From Paraspadella gotoi (lineage: Eukaryota; Chaetognatha): DNA of 64,000 nucleotides. The position numbers and the translations under genes are program-made. Under the pieces are notes generated by a model, which was given only the letters and a program-made list of their open reading frames with translations, searched no databases and was not told the origin of the DNA. Below, one piece after another: positions 35,698 to 50,600 of the stretch (position 1 is its first letter; the number at the start of each line of letters is the position of its first letter). The DNA lies in contig CM119267.1 in assembly GCA_051294375.1 (NCBI GenBank), forward strand, positions 18,490,900-18,554,899, read 5' to 3'.

Positions 35698-38600
35698 AGC
35701 AAGCAAGAGGGACAGAGATCGAGAGTGGGAATCGAGAATGCAGCAGCGTTTGAAATCGGCGACCAGAAGACGCCGAGTCCAATTACGCAGGATTCGTCGT
35801 CATCTTCATCTCGGTCTCTTTCCACGCTCTCGTTAGCCTTTTGTTCTCCCCCCTCCATTTTTTTTGGTTCCTAAGCCGGCGCTGTCGCCGACGCCGACGC
35901 CGCCGTCGTCAGCGTCCTTTTAAAGACCAGAAATCCCACGGCGCTAAATATGGTCACATACCGGTTCTGGTTTCGCGCGGATTTACGATCAAAGAAATAA
36001 ACGAGCGATTAATGGAAAGCCGAAGTTGGGAAAGACCGAAAAATGGGGGAAAGTTTTCGTCGGGGAAAATGGAAATGGATGCTGGAGTAATAATAACAGT
36101 TTTCGCGCTTGGAATTACACACACTCTCTCTCTTTTCTTTTTTCTTTTTCTCTCTCTCTCATGCGGGAGTTTTGTTTTTCTCTCATTTCATTCTCTTCCC
36201 CCCTCCCCCCTTCTCTAAAAACGCGGTTTAATCAGGTATGAAAATGTATAGATAATACATAAAGAGAGAGAAGGAGAGAGAGAGAGAGTATGTATAGAGA
36301 TAGAGTAGACGTAGAGAGAGAGGAGAGAGATGGAAGAGAGAAGAGAAGAAGAGAGAGAGAAAAAAGAGAATGAGTACTAAATAGATTGAGAGGAGAGAGA
36401 GAGGAGTAGAAATGAATGAGGATAAAAAGAAGAGAAAAAATGAGGAGAGAAAGTAAAAGCAAAAGCAATTGCTACATCAACAACACCGTACTCTAACGAG
36501 CTTCGTCTAGGGAGTGGAAGGCAACATGTATAGGTAACCCACGACATGTGGCGCCGCAAGGTTGCTGGTGGGAGAAAGGAAAATGTTTCGTTCCCCCTTT
36601 CTTTCCGAGTGTGATACAAAGCTTCAGGCACTAGAAGCGACTGCCAATTCAGCCGAACTGAAGTGTAATCTAAACAATAAAAATGAGCTTTAGAATCGAC
36701 AATATATAGATTATATAAGAAAAGTGAAAGGGGAATGCGATGTCAATGAAGTTGAAAGAGAAAAAGATAAAAAGAAAAGAGCAGGCACGCATTGCTTTTA
36801 CGGTCTCAAAAAAAAAACCCGGGCGGGGAGAGAATGAAAGATCACGGAGGAGTTAAGGAAACAGTACGCGCGTTCAGAGGGGACAGAAGAGGGGGGGGGA
36901 GAAGGGGGGTGGGGGACCGTTCCACAACAAAAGCGGCTCTATATTCGATTTTTTATTTTCTTCTCTACATATCCTTTCTGCTGACTGGTTTTCTTTTGAA
37001 GGATATTCTCCGTACAGCAACGACATAGTATAAATAAAAAAAGAAAGGAAAAAAGAAATATTAGTTCCTCAAAAGACAAAAAAGAAACAAAGAAAAGAAA
37101 GAAAACATATAATGTTATAATTTTAAAAAAAAAGATTAATGACACCGGGAATATACCGAACCATAAACGAACAAGAATTTTGTATACGGAGAAGTGCACG
37201 AAAAAAGACAAATATAGAAAAGAAAAAGAAAAAAGAAAAAAAGAAAAAAGAAAAAAGAAAAAAAGAACAGCAACAAGAAAGGGAGGAAGAAATGACACTA
37301 AAGCGTCTAGATGTGGGAGAGAAGAAAGAAAAGGTAAGATGAGATGAGAGAAGGAGAGGGAGAAATAGAAGGAAGATGGAGAGAAAGAGGAAAGAGGTGG
37401 AAAGTTAGCACAGAGAGAGAAGAAAAGATAGAAAGAAAGAAGAGAGTGTTCTGAATGGAGGGCAAGAGGATTTGTAATTTGCGGCAGTACAGAATGATCG
37501 AAAGCAGAAGAGAGAGACGAGATAAGAGGAGAGAAAACGGATTTAAAAACCGTTCTGTAAGAAAAAAATTTTCCGAGTTGTTTTGATATTCCTTTCTTTA
37601 AGCGTATTGTCGGCAAAAAAGTGAAAAATGTTTAATAATTTGAGGTAACCAAAACAATAACTGTTTGTTTTGTATTTGATTTTTGTCTACCAGAATAAGC
37701 CTGGGTTCAAACCAGCTGTGGGGGTCTTTTCGTTTACATCCATCGTCTTTTCTCTTCATTATCGGCCAGCCTACCAATCCTCACTCCTCCCTCCTCTAGC
37801 TATTCATGTAGCGGACGAATATATTCTGGACAGGAAATATGTCACTTTTCTGCAAGCTTGGATTAGATATCCGGTTTATGCCTTACTCTTATGGTTATTA
37901 TAACATCTGAGCGTCGGCGGTGGTGTTTTTTGTTTTTTTTTTCCTAAAAAAGTTTTCAACACATTCTCTTGTAAATCAGGGTTTTTTAAGCTCCATTGGT
38001 ACATGACACACTGTACTTCTTCTTCTTAAAATATTGGGCCGGAAAAAAAAATACAGCCTAATAAAAAACATTAAGGATGCTTTTTTTTTTGTATAAATCC
38101 GCATGCGACCAAGGGTGCCCTGAGAGTTAAAGTATGTGATATAGCAATCAACCGAGTTGTAATCAACTCAAGACAAACATAATATTACATTTATGCGACA
38201 GTGCCAATGTTAGGAGTTATTACCGGAGGGAAAAATAAATATATAAGACAAAAATCCGGTCGTTAGTCAGCGATCAGAAATATGGCGCTATTTTTTTTTA
38301 TTTTCTCCTTTCTCCTTATCGTAGACAGCGTTCGCGACTCTGTTCTTTCGCTCATCGGCCGGGGGCTATTGCGAGGTCGTGTTGGAGAAAGAGGCGCGCG
38401 GGACGAACGTGACACAAACAACAACCAGATCGGGTCGGAGCGGCGCCGTCATTTGGGTCGGGTGGGTGCGTGGTACTGTAGTTCCGCGTCTTGAATCCAC
38501 GAGCGCGAGAATGATCGTGGGTGAGTCAGGAGGGCTGAGGAAGGAGGAAGTAGGAAGATGGACGAGGAGGACGAGCGCATATGAAGCACTGGGAGAGAGA

Positions 38601-41600
38601 AAATATAGTCAGAGAACAGAGAATTGATTTGGGCGGGGGGTCCAGGCAGACGGTAGAGATAGGAGGGAAGAGAGAGAGAAAGATGAGAGGGAAATCGTAG
38701 AAGGGACGCAAGTCGCGCTTGCGGGGAGCTCGTCGCGTGAGGCAAGCCCGCTATAGACGCAGCGCGGCGAATGAATTTTGGTCACTCTCGGCGTCTGCGC
38801 GAGGAATAGGATAGGGAGGAGACGAATGACGGCTCTCACTGCGGCGTCTTCTCGTTGCCGTTTATTTTAGACTGGATAAAATAATTAACATCGTGTTTTT
38901 CAAGAGAAGAAACGCTAGAGTAGGTGAGATGTAGGGCGCTTAAGGTTCCTATTCAATGGTCCTTTTTCTTTTGTCGATATGAGGGGTTTATCGCGCTAGA
39001 GAGGAAGATGGGCGCATAAATGAGGATAGAAGGGTGGTTAAAAGGAAAAGACTCTGGAGAGAGAGAGAGGGAAAACCGAGCACACGCGAGTAGGTGGGAA
39101 AGAGAGTAGTCTAGAGACGTGACAGTTAAGAAAATTGATAGAGAAAAGATACTTTTCAGGACTCACTGAAAGTAAAAGGAGGAGAAGAAGGGCGAGGTAA
39201 GAAGACGAAGACCGAGGGTAGCGTATAAAGATATGAAGGTAGCAGAGAACAGTGGTGACCTGATGAAGTTTTGATACTAGTACCACCACAGGTCACCAGC
39301 ACAGAGAGAGGAGAGAGATCGAGAGAAGAAATTTCGGTGTTCGTGATATTACGAAAATATTAGAAAAGCCACAGCTGGGCTTCTGGTTGGGCGTGGTTAG
39401 GGTGGTTGGGATTTATACAAATGGGGCATGGGGATCGGAAGGGGCGAATAATTATCATCGAGAGGGGGGATTTTAGTGAGGGAATTCTAGTATTCGAAAT
39501 AAAGGCAGTTGTGAGTCAAAACGAGTAGAGAGAGAAAGGAGAGACGCGAGTAAGATTGGACCTGTGAGGTTTGTATGTTAGTGTACTTCATGACGGCTAA
39601 GAGCAGAGAGAGAAGGCATTGTAAGTACGGCGAGAGAGAGAGAAGAGAAGAGAGGTAGAGATGAATAGTTTTGGGTTTATGGAGATTGTTTATATAGGAA
39701 ATTTGTGAGGGTTGGTTATAGAGAGTAACCGATTGATATAATAATAATAATAATAATAATAATAAAATATATAAAATAATATAAGATGTAGAAATAATAA
39801 CATATCAAGTAAATATATAATAATTAATAATAAATAATAATGATTACTATCAGGCACAGACGATGAGAGGGCCAGGGCGTCAGTAGGGTATTCTTCCCGA
39901 ACGGAGGGTGCATGCTGGTGCGTCGAGAAAGTACCCAGTTCGGCCCTCAGGATAGACTAGCCGCGATGGGGAGCGAAAAGTCTACAGGCGAGAATACTGT
40001 CAACCATCCCAAGAGCGTTGATATTTCCCGAGTGCAATTTCTGAGGGCAGATCTGAGCCTCATCGCAACTGCACTTCCCTCTGCGTTGGAGCAAAGTGAG
40101 TCCCCGTCCTATCAGGTGTACACCGCAGACGTTTGTGGGGCACGTTTGGGTCTGGGAACGGAGCGTCGTGTCGCTCAGCGTATTCGAGACGGGGACCGGA
40201 GAGATGTGGTCTCTTATCAGTTATTTTATTTTGTTGCGAACAGAGACTAGGATCGGTCGCCCGCAGTCCCCCAAAGTGGCCATGCCGAATGAGTGGGCGG
40301 AGTCGCGCATCGAGAACGTCAGGGCCCACCCCAAGCTGCGAGAGAGAGAGAGTAACATATTTCTTTAATAAATCAATAAAAGAAAAGTATCAATTGATCA
40401 ATAGGCGCCGAAGTTTCCGACACAACTGAGTGAGGAAAAAAGAAAGATCCACAAGTAAAAGGTAAACACAGAAATTCTTATCCATTTAAAATTAATCGCT
40501 CATGGATTTCAGAATTATTTACTGGATCGATATTTAGGAGAAAGTTCATATTGTTTGGAATAGGCCCGATAGCTTTTCTTAATTTGTTTAATATAAAAAC
40601 GGCCAATATCATAGGTTACGTGACCAAGTGCGGGTTAAAAGAATTACGTAGAAAATTAAATTTGAGAGAAACTTGTATTTAGAATGTGGGACAACGATCC
40701 AGTAGGAACTCTGTTTTGGGCACTATGAATACAACAGTTTCTACGTGCATTCTGTATCCGTAGTATCAGGCCGGGGACGCGCATAACTTTCACAGGTGGG
40801 GATTATGAGAGTAGAAGGACACAGCTTTCCTCCCTTCGCCAGTCTAAGGTAGCTCCCTACTACACAGAACTACAGAAGAACGGAATAGTAATCTTCCACC
40901 ATGTCCACGGCCCTGGATTTCAAGGTTGGGTATAGCACCCGCTCGACAGGATGGCAAACCACTCACACCAACATCGGGGAAGTGTCGGATTACAACATGC
41001 CCGGACTTTAAGTGGCGCGATCAGCGATTCCTTTGGGTAAAAGACTATCCCAAATGAGGGGATTAGCCCATATCTCTCTTAAGGTTCGGGTTGGACCGAC
41101 AATTGACACAGGGCCAGATCCGGGTCCTAGAGCATGGGGTTAGAAATCGTGCCCAGTTGGTGGTTCTTGGACCAAGGCCTCACATATTTTTTCGCGGTTA
41201 AGATACGGTCGTACCTCCACCAGGCTTTCACGCAAGTGAGGTACCATTGGGGATCGATGCCGTTACGCTAATGGTTCATCCGAAGCCGATGGTATTACTC
41301 ATGAGCTATCCGGGTCACGAATGGAAGGAGTCAATGCTTAATAGGCGGCGGTGAACCTTTACTCCCAATTTGTTAATCAAGGAAGAAGGCTCTGAGTCTA
41401 GTTCTAAATATAAGAAACCAAAGAAAACAACCGGACGGGAACGATTTCCCCGCCACATATTCCAAAATTTTTCCAAAATAATTTTTTTAAATATGACTTG
41501 GCGCTATGAATATAATTTAGGGGTTGATTTTCCTCTAAACAGAAAATGATATGTGATAACTATTTAGGAAAACTAGTAAAGAGAGGAATAAGCAAATATA

Positions 41601-44600
41601 GGTAAGACATTTTGGGTGCATTGTGAGCTATTTATGTATTCGACCACTCTGAACATTATTCAACAAGCAAAGCATCTCAACCAACGACGGCCTATCAGAC
41701 AAGAAAACAAAGGGAAATTAGCCCCCTCCTTCCTCTGTCTTCGATCGCGCAATTAAGGATCTTTACTTATCCTAGCAACATAGGTTACCGAATCATATTG
41801 TAAAAGTTGATGGTAGATTATCAACACACAAAATTAGTGATAAGATTTATTTAACAAAAAAAATAATAATAATAATACGAAAAAAAAAAATATTAAAAAC
41901 TAAAATAAATAGTAAGTAACACACATATGTTCAAATTTACAAAACTTACTTCAAACAAAAATTAGGAAAAAAAAAAATTAAGGCGTTTTGTATATTTTAT
42001 ATATATGGCCCCGCTATCACTCACGGAGAGAGAATGCAAAATTCAGAACGGATCATCACGCGAGGAAACTGAAAAGTATAATTCATTAATAAATTAGCCG
42101 GTAACTGGGTAGACTCCTAAATTCTTTTTTCTTCACTACATCATATTCAATTTTTATTCACTCTATTCTCTCCGTCAAACCCTCCCCTAACCCCTAACTC
42201 ACTCATCCTCCTGAATTACTCCCCTAACTAACCCTCCTCCAACTCCTTCTCCCAATCTCGACTTTCACCCGTTTAAAAAATATAAAAATAATTTCTCTAC
42301 TTTATTTTTTTCCATTTTGCTTACTTTCTCGCTTTAAGTTCGTAGCACAAAATGCAATTGTTCTTTCATTGTACATATCCGACATCAAACGAGTTTTATT
42401 ATTCGAACTATAAATTTTCGTCGAACATAATCTTTCTTCCGTGTCCTTCCTCTCAATGTAAAGACTTCTCTTCATAAAACGCAGCAAAAACGAATTCTGT
42501 TTTGCAAACAACTCAATATCTCTTCACGAAAGTTTGAATTAGAGGAGTCGGGTAAAAATAATTTGTTTCACAACTCAAATTCGTTTTTGCGGCTGATGCA
42601 AGGCTTACATTGAAGTCTGAATTTACTCGTTTCTTAATAACCTCGTTGTACATCAACAAAATTTATTTTCTACCTCAAGCGTACACACAGAGAACGAATA
42701 CGGGACACAATTTATTGGCATTAAGTTCAATTAAAATAAATTTAAAACTATTATTATTTATTATAATTATTATTTTAAAAAAAATTTGTAATAATTATCT
42801 GTGGGCAAACTAAGACTCGACGTTAGAGGGAAAACAAAATTAAATGGATCAACAAAGCACCGACCGCTGGTACTAAAGTTGGTTGCGGGACGGTCGAATA
42901 GTAAAGTTACCCCTTTTAATTAATATAATAAATCTTAAAACTTTAATTTTGGCAAATTCCAAAACTACAGGGAAATTTCATACAATGAGTGTACATATTT
43001 CACATAAATGTAGCTAAAAACCAAGGGTATTTTTTGAACTTTTTTAAACTTCTACTAGAAAAAAACGGAAATATCAAGAGTAATTTTTTAATAACAAACA
43101 ATAAAAAGGTATAACAATATTAGGACAGAACATAACCCATGAGCATCATAGAAGTTAACAAATTCATTCCTTTTCTCCAAAGCACAGATTTAAAATAAAC
43201 TATAGAGTGATCTGGAAAAAAAGAAATCCTTAAATAAAATCAAAAGCTACAATTGATTGAGCAGTTAGTGATCGAATACTTTTGAGGACTTATATGTTNN
43301 NNNNNNNNNNNNNNNNNNNNNNNCCTTCTTTTTTTATTATTTCCTTCGCTCGCCGTCGATGCTTTCGCCTCTGCCCGCCGAACATTGATCTTAATCATTT
43401 TAATAAAGAAACCGATTCTATTTCTCTCATCTTTCTCTCTCTCTCTCTCTCACAGCTTCCTCCTTCATTCCTCAAGCTTCTCCTCTTCGTACTCTTCTTA
43501 CCTCTCTTCTCTCTCTCTCTCTCTCTCACTCTCTCTCTCTTCATTGTTTTTAAAATTGTTTTTGTTTTAATTTAAGGCGGAGGAGAAAAAAATTAAATTG
43601 GGTGACTCTTTAATCGTTTATTTTCGTTCAATCGACTAGACGTATTTTGCGTTGGACCAAAAACACAAAATCAAAAAAAACAGGAAAAAAAAACGTACGC
43701 GAAACTGAAACAAAATTTCCATGTGTTATTATTCTCGATTCAAATTCGTTTACATCATCCAAGGATTTAGGCTTTTGGTGTGTTCTCTGACTAAGACGAT
43801 GACACGGACGATTAAAAGACGACGATGACCAGACGATGACGACAGACGACAAAGAGCGTAACGTACAATGACGTTAACAACGAAGATGATGACAAAGGTG
43901 AGAAGACGATACCGTTCTTTGAAAAAGTTGCTGACTGGTGCTCATCAATATTGGCAGATTGTAGCATCGAAGACAGGCCTTTGCTGCGGTTCAGTCATCG
44001 TCGTCGTCGTCGAAAAATCTCCTTCAGAAAACTCAAAATGAACCTCAGTAGACTTTATCGAAAGATAACATTGAACAAAGAATATTCTCTTTTTTATTCT
44101 TTATTGTCTTGGATCTCGGCTGCAAGAGAATTTCTTCTTTGATAATTCTGGGCGGAAATCCGCCTCAGAGGTTCGACGCCTCGGTACCTTCCGTAGATTG
44201 GTTCTTTCCGTTCTTTTAGTGCGCGGCAAACATTTTCAAGATTTGACATTTATTAAAGGATAGAATTTTGGAGTGAGTTCATCACTAAAAGACACAGGTG
44301 ACGATTCGAAAACTAAAAATACATCTGTAAATTAGTGATAATTTACGTTAATACTTTGTAAAATCTAGAGTGAATGGAAAAATAGAAAACGATCAAAGGG
44401 TCAAACTTTTTAAAAAGTGAGTGGCGATACCCTGATTGGCCTTATTTTCTATGCGATTTTTGTCTTGCGAATCGCCGTAAGAATTATGATTCGAACACAC
44501 ATAACACTTTCTCTCTCACAATCTAAACTCGCTGATAAAAAAAAAAAAACACAGCTTCAAATTTGTCTAACTCCACAGCAAACAAACAAAAGAGCAACGC

Positions 44601-47600
44601 AGCAGCATTTATTCAGAGCTAGCACCTGCCGCAGCCTGCCCGGAGCAGTCACTTCGCTCTAAATTTCGGCTAGTCAACTTTTCGATTATATTATTATTTT
44701 TATCCGCCTCGAAGCAACTAATTCTTTAATGCTCTCTCTTCATCGAGGATCAACAAAAAGCAAAAATCCTTTTGGTCATTAACAGTTAACTATCGACATA
44801 TTATATAGAACATAGATGAGGAATTCATAGCACACCCTGAACAAATACCTAATTAACTCTAAACAATACTACCATTACCTAGTATGATGATGACTCGTAA
44901 TATAATGATCAATTTACGTACCAACATTTCTCCTACCTCTCCCACTAAAACGGAATCATCTGCAACGCTAGCTCGTTTTGCCGACATTCATCCTCGCTAT
45001 CTTCAGCAAGACACTTATAGACTTCCTTCAACACACACGTGTCGAGAGCATATTCTCTCACTCCCTCTAATCCAGTGTAAGAGTACGCCACTAAAAATCA
45101 GCGCGCTTTCTTCCAATAAAAGGAAATGTATTTAAAAAAATATCGTGGTAACGCGACAGATATTCATAACGATGGAGAGAGAAGAAAAATGAAAAATAGC
45201 AGAGAGAGCAGAGAGAGAGAGAGAGAGAGAAGAGCACGAGAGAGAGAGAGAATGATAAGAAAAGATGGAACGGTTTTCCTCCACTGAGAGAAACACAGTT
45301 TGCAACTACTTTTATTCATTGTTTGTATTATTATTTTCCTTTTATCCTGTGAGTTAATCTATTAGATGTTATGTAAAGTTAACAAAGAAAAAGAGGGATA
45401 TACAGATTTCTCTCTAATGGAATGACGTAGTACTCAAACCCGTCGTAGAGCCTCGTCGCTCTCTACGAAAATAGCACAATCGTAGGTTCTCTCTATATAA
45501 CAGGTGATACAGCTCGTGCAATAAGGAAGAGAGGAAATCGCCGTTTCCGAGAAAAAGTTCAAGTTACGTAGGAGATAAATAACAGGAGGCTTGAATGTAA
45601 ACGACGACGCATCAATGAGATTCAATCATCACTCATCTCATTCATCATCCATCTCATCATTTCTGTATCATTCTATGGCCAGATCATTCATCATCGATCG
45701 CCATCATATATCACCAAATCTATAACGACGTATTACAGTCCAACCGAGTTAAGGTCAAAATGTTTTGGACGCCGGACCTAAGCCGACCGCAGGTACATAC
45801 CAAGACCCGAACGAACGGACCAAAAAAGCCAAAGACCGACGAAAAAAAACAGGAATATAAAAAAATAAAAATAAACTTTATTGGGGAGAAATTAAAACTA
45901 AATATCTTTTTTCGCCGAACGCAACAAGAGAAGATCTTCTTTTCGATCGCGTGAGAAAAAACCCAAGGCGAGTCTTTCCGTGAGCAGAAATAGCAGTAAA
46001 ATGTGCTCTCACACGTTGGTGCTTCGTTGCATGGCGGCGGACTCGTAAGACCATCCGCGCCTGAAATTTATAGGAATCTAGGAAGCGGCCGAGTCGTGTC
46101 GGCGTCGTCCACAGGTCCGCACGCTACGTAAAAATATAATTTTTCCTCTGTGTCTCTTATCGTTTTCTGACTTGAGGGGATTTCAAGGAGTCGTCTCTGT
46201 TTAGTCTCAGCCTCCGTCGGCAGTTGTTCATTTTTCAGAAACGGTTCTTTGTCAATTCTTATCGGCTCTTTGTATCTGTTTGATAGAGTGTAGGTGTGCC
46301 TCTTCAATGTCACATCAGATTTTATTAAAATATCTTTATGATGGGAAACGATGAATACTCTTGGTGTTTTTTTAACACCACAATATAATTCTCACATTAT
46401 TATTGATTCATCTCTGTTTTGATATGTATGTAATATGCAGCATTCATGAAAGCAGAGTAGTGCTGGTATAAGGTGAACAACGAGGGAGTAGAAATGAGAG
46501 GCATTTGTGTGCCGCCGTTTGGACAGTATTAATATTTTAAGTTCACTAGCACATACAGAATAATTTGTATTTTCCGCAACTACAAGTATTTATTCGAAAA
46601 TGTAATATATTTATTTTCATTCTCCTTCGGTCTCTCACAAGAGTTTGTTTCCGGAATCATCAACTTCTTACATTGAGTTTCTGTTTTCGTCTCTTCTGAT
46701 TACATCTGTAATTTTAACGAGTTGGTCTTTCTTTAATTAAAATTTAAATGACTCACACTATAGACGGCGACGACGATGCGTGAGAGAAAAAAAATACAAT
46801 ACCCAAAAAAGCTCATGAACGATGAGAGTTTTCGTTTTTTCTTTGTTTCTGGGGAGAAAAAGAAGGGGGGGCGGGGGAGTTGGACTCCGGGCGACAAACA
46901 ATGATTTATGTGCTTTCTGTTCGCATCTATATCGACGCGCAAAGTGGTAGAGATATGATTCTATCTCGGTCTTTCCCCTCGAACATTTGGAACATATCTT
47001 AAATGCTCCTCAATTCCGTTCGCATTCATGCGGAATTTTCTCATAACGTCATTCTCTCTTTTACTCACAGAAGCGTACTGTCAGTACATGACAATGGAAC
47101 AGAAATGGGTTTCCCTTTCCATGCATTTTTCATATCTCTTCCCTTACTCTTCTCTCATCTCTCTCTCTCTATTTTCTCGGTCTCTCTCTCTCTTCTTCTC
47201 TCTCTCTCTCTCTCTCTCCTCGTCTCTCATTTCTCTCTCTCTCTCTTCTCTGTCTCTCTCTCTCTCTCCAAATCCTTTCTCGTCTCTCAATTTCACTTAT
47301 CATTTCGCTTGTTTTTGGTACCAAAGTGCTTACGAATCCTTTTTCGTTATTTGTATGACCTCTGTCCTTTGCTTCACTCAAAAAAGTATTTAACTTAATT
47401 TAGACTCTTTGACATTTGGCGACGACCTTTAACATTTCTAAGAAATCATCTGTTCGAACGCTACATTTTATTCCTTGGCTTTTCCTTTTTTTTAGTTTTT
47501 TATTTATTTCTATTTCCAACTTATAGCGCTTATCTTTCTTTTTTCTCTCGTCTTATTTCCTTTTTTCCCTTTCTTTTATTTATTTTCTTCTTTCTGGCCT

Positions 47601-50600
47601 CTCTCTTTATTTTATTTATTTTTCGTTCTTTCTTTCCTTCTCCTTCTCTGTCTCTTCATTATTTTTTTCTCCCTTCTTTTTCTTCTCTTTCTTTTTTTCT
47701 TTAATTTCTTCTTCTCATACTTTTTTGTGCTCTAACCTATACTTTCTGATTTCTAGTGCTACAAGCCCATATTTGCGCTAAGCCATCGACCTTTTTCTTT
47801 TTGCCGAGCGGAATTTTAACAGAACGATGTTCCACTTGTTCTTTTATTAATTTCTACTTTTTCGTCCGTGAATCTCTGGAATTTTTGTCTCGTTCAATTT
47901 CTGGGGAAGACTGCCTCTCTTCGTCGTCGTCGTCGTCGTCGTCGTCCTCGTCGTTGTCTCCGTCTCGTAACTGAATTGACGTCATAAAAATACCAATAAC
48001 AATGCCGCTGCGAAGGTCCGAAAATCAACAATTCGCGCAACAACTGCAACAACAACTTCTCTTCAAACAACAACAGAAGAAGAAAAAGAAACAATCATCT
48101 CCAGAACATGAACGAAAAACAGAAAAAATAAATATATCATAAAATCTAAAAATAAATAATTTGATTTCGCGTATGTCCATTCATTAATACTGACATTACA
48201 AGACATTTTTTCACGTCTGTCTCGTATTGTCCATGTCCGTAAAATGTTCCTTTTTCCGTCTCTCTTTCTCATCTTGGACTCCGAGAAAAGGTGTCTTCCC
48301 TTGTCTAGGGTTCTCGTCCAACATTAAATCAATCTCTCCGACTCTAGGTCCTCCTTCTTTTCTCATCTCTTCAAATTTTTCATGGTTCAGTCTCAGGTTT
48401 CTTTTTTTCAACACATCAAAGGAATTTTTTTCTTTCTTGCCTAGTAGCATCTATGGATGTTTTTTTCCTACCTCTCTCGTCTCCACTTTTCCTTTCTTTT
48501 GAGCTCCTCAGCTCCATAACTTTCTCAGCCACCCAAGTAAAGCTTCCCCAGCATCTTGAAAAGTACGGCATCGAAATCCCCGCACAATGGGTGTTACATA
48601 TTGGCACATGCCGGACGTTAACGACGTGTACATGTTCGTTTTAATCTGAGTTCGTGCTGCTCTTCCTCCCTCCTCCTTCAATCTCTTCTTGCTTCTCTCT
48701 CTCATAGTCTCGTCTCTTCTCTTGCTCTGTCTACGCTCGTCACTAGACTTATATCTCTCTCTCTCTTCTCTCTCGTTCTCTGTCCTTTCTTTTCTCTGTC
48801 TCTCTCTCGTCTCGTCCGTGGCACTCTCTTTCGTTCTGTACCATCGCCATCAGTACGTCTCTCTTCATCTATCTCTCGTAACTTCTCTTGTCTGTAAAAT
48901 GACCAATACAACCTCGTCTATCACCTGGGAGAGAGAGAGAGGCGAGAGGCGGTCGCTTCGCATGAGTGTTCTGAGGGCGCGAGCTTTCGCTGGATGTCGT
49001 TTTTCTTATTGGTTTTTCGTTCGCTATGAGTCATTCTCTTTCTAGTCAACTCGAAGACGGCCTGTCGGTGATGCGGATGGCGGGAGATAGGATGATCCGT
49101 GAGTTGGATGTGGGTAGGCGATAATCTTTGGATCGATACGCGCCGAGCGATGCGGGTCTGCTTAATCGGCGGCTGGGTGGACCTTGACAAACTCTCAATA
49201 TTACAAAAACTTAAAGGTTTGTGTCGCAAGATACATTAAGCAAGAAGAGCTTTTCATTCTCTCCTTTTGTCTCCTCTCTCTCGGGTCATCGCGGTTCCTT
49301 CTCTTCCTCGTCTTTTCTTCTCTATATATAGTTATATGGAGTTATGACTTATTCCCTTATTTTCTGTTACCTTTTGTTTTCCCGGGCTCTGGCTTTCTCT
49401 TTCCTCATTACGAAGGCTCGCTCCTCTCCAGTGTTTCTCTTTTTTCGAGTAAAATATTTTTCCTAATACAATACTATCTCCCCAAGCGAACATCTTGTTT
49501 TCTCTCTGGAGTCTCTTTTGTTACAAGGATTGTCGCCCGAGAGCTGGGTCCTTTATTGTTCCAAATGTCACCAGCTGTCTTCTATTGTTGCATGGCAATA
49601 CAATGTCACCGATATTCTTCAGCGGTGGATTCTCGGGTCTTTTTTTGAGATATCTTTTTTCTCTTTTTCCACACTATATATTATACATATACTTTTATTG
49701 CAGTCCTCTTTTTTTTCTTCTTTACTAAAATTAGAGGGTATGGACAAATGGTGACATACCAATACCATAATAGGAAGTTTTAATAATCGGTCGGTGAGAA
49801 TTTTTTATATCTAGCTTTACAGCTCTCATGGTTACCGATATGTCTTGATTTCGATATTTTCACACAAAAGCAAAGGTATGCGTATATGGACCCATTTTCA
49901 TAGCTATGATGTGTTTTTATCGTCATATTTACACCTTGCAGCACGAATGTTACGATATACAATATATTCCATGTATAAATATATCAATAATGGGTTGCAA
50001 ATAACTATGTATAGCGTTGATCCTTAGACTTACCGCATGGAATTCAATACTTTTTAAAATAGAGTAAATATTAATAGTAAGTCTCTCATTCTTATTTTAT
50101 ATTACTTATATCGTAACAAAATCCAAGTGTAATATATTTTTTTTAACACTATATAGTTTTACTTATCCTATTCCCTCACGCCGCCATATTATTTCCATTC
50201 TCCTCGGCCCTTGACCTCCATGTCGCCCAAGAGTGTTCACAATAGATGGAATTTGCTCGCTCACATGAATATAAAAGTTGCTCACATCGTTGTGCGTCGG
50301 GCGCGTTTTGAAGTTTCGCGGGATCAGGTAGGACTGGCACTTTTTCGGTTCGTCGGGACCGGCTTGTTCGCATTATAATTTATAGTATCAAGAGACTGAA
50401 GAGAGTGAGTGTAAAGAGGGCAACATTGTCCAAGTATACATAGGTTAGACATAGTGCGAAGGTCAAAAAAATGGATATAGTAAGTAAAAGCCGCCTTCGG
50501 AATAAAAGTTATAGGCAATCGGAAACGCGGGTAGTTTTAATAATTTCAAAAGTAATATGAGTGATCCGTGTCCAGACTCTCCTCTCATTTGTATTATTAA

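Larger units (their letters stand above)
34600..41780 (+). repeat. Left copy of an imperfect collinear duplication in intron 1
   Basis: Several blocks recur in the same order and orientation in 49.05-56.56 kb. Examples: ggtgatgcggatggcgggag at 34625 and 49069; a block with cgagtcc...attcgtcgtcat at about 35735-35825 and 52915-53030; gaaaggaaaatgtttcg-like at 36573 and 54487; gagagtaaccgatt followed by TAA repeats at 39721 and 55715; ccgaatgagtgggcggagtc at 40284 and 56118. This copy is shorter than its partner at 34.6-36.6 kb but much longer at 39.7-41.8 kb. Confidence 0.7.

Noticed and set aside
37670-37903. 77-codon hydrophobic open frame (plus)
   Set aside because: No family match, and the sequence is part of the duplicated intron block whose partner near 55.0 kb does not keep the frame.
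39840-41480. Possible foreign insertion because composition differs from the AT-rich surroundings
   Set aside because: Its anchors match 55.85-56.5 kb of the same intron in order, so it is better explained as an expanded or poorly consensed copy of local sequence than as transferred DNA.
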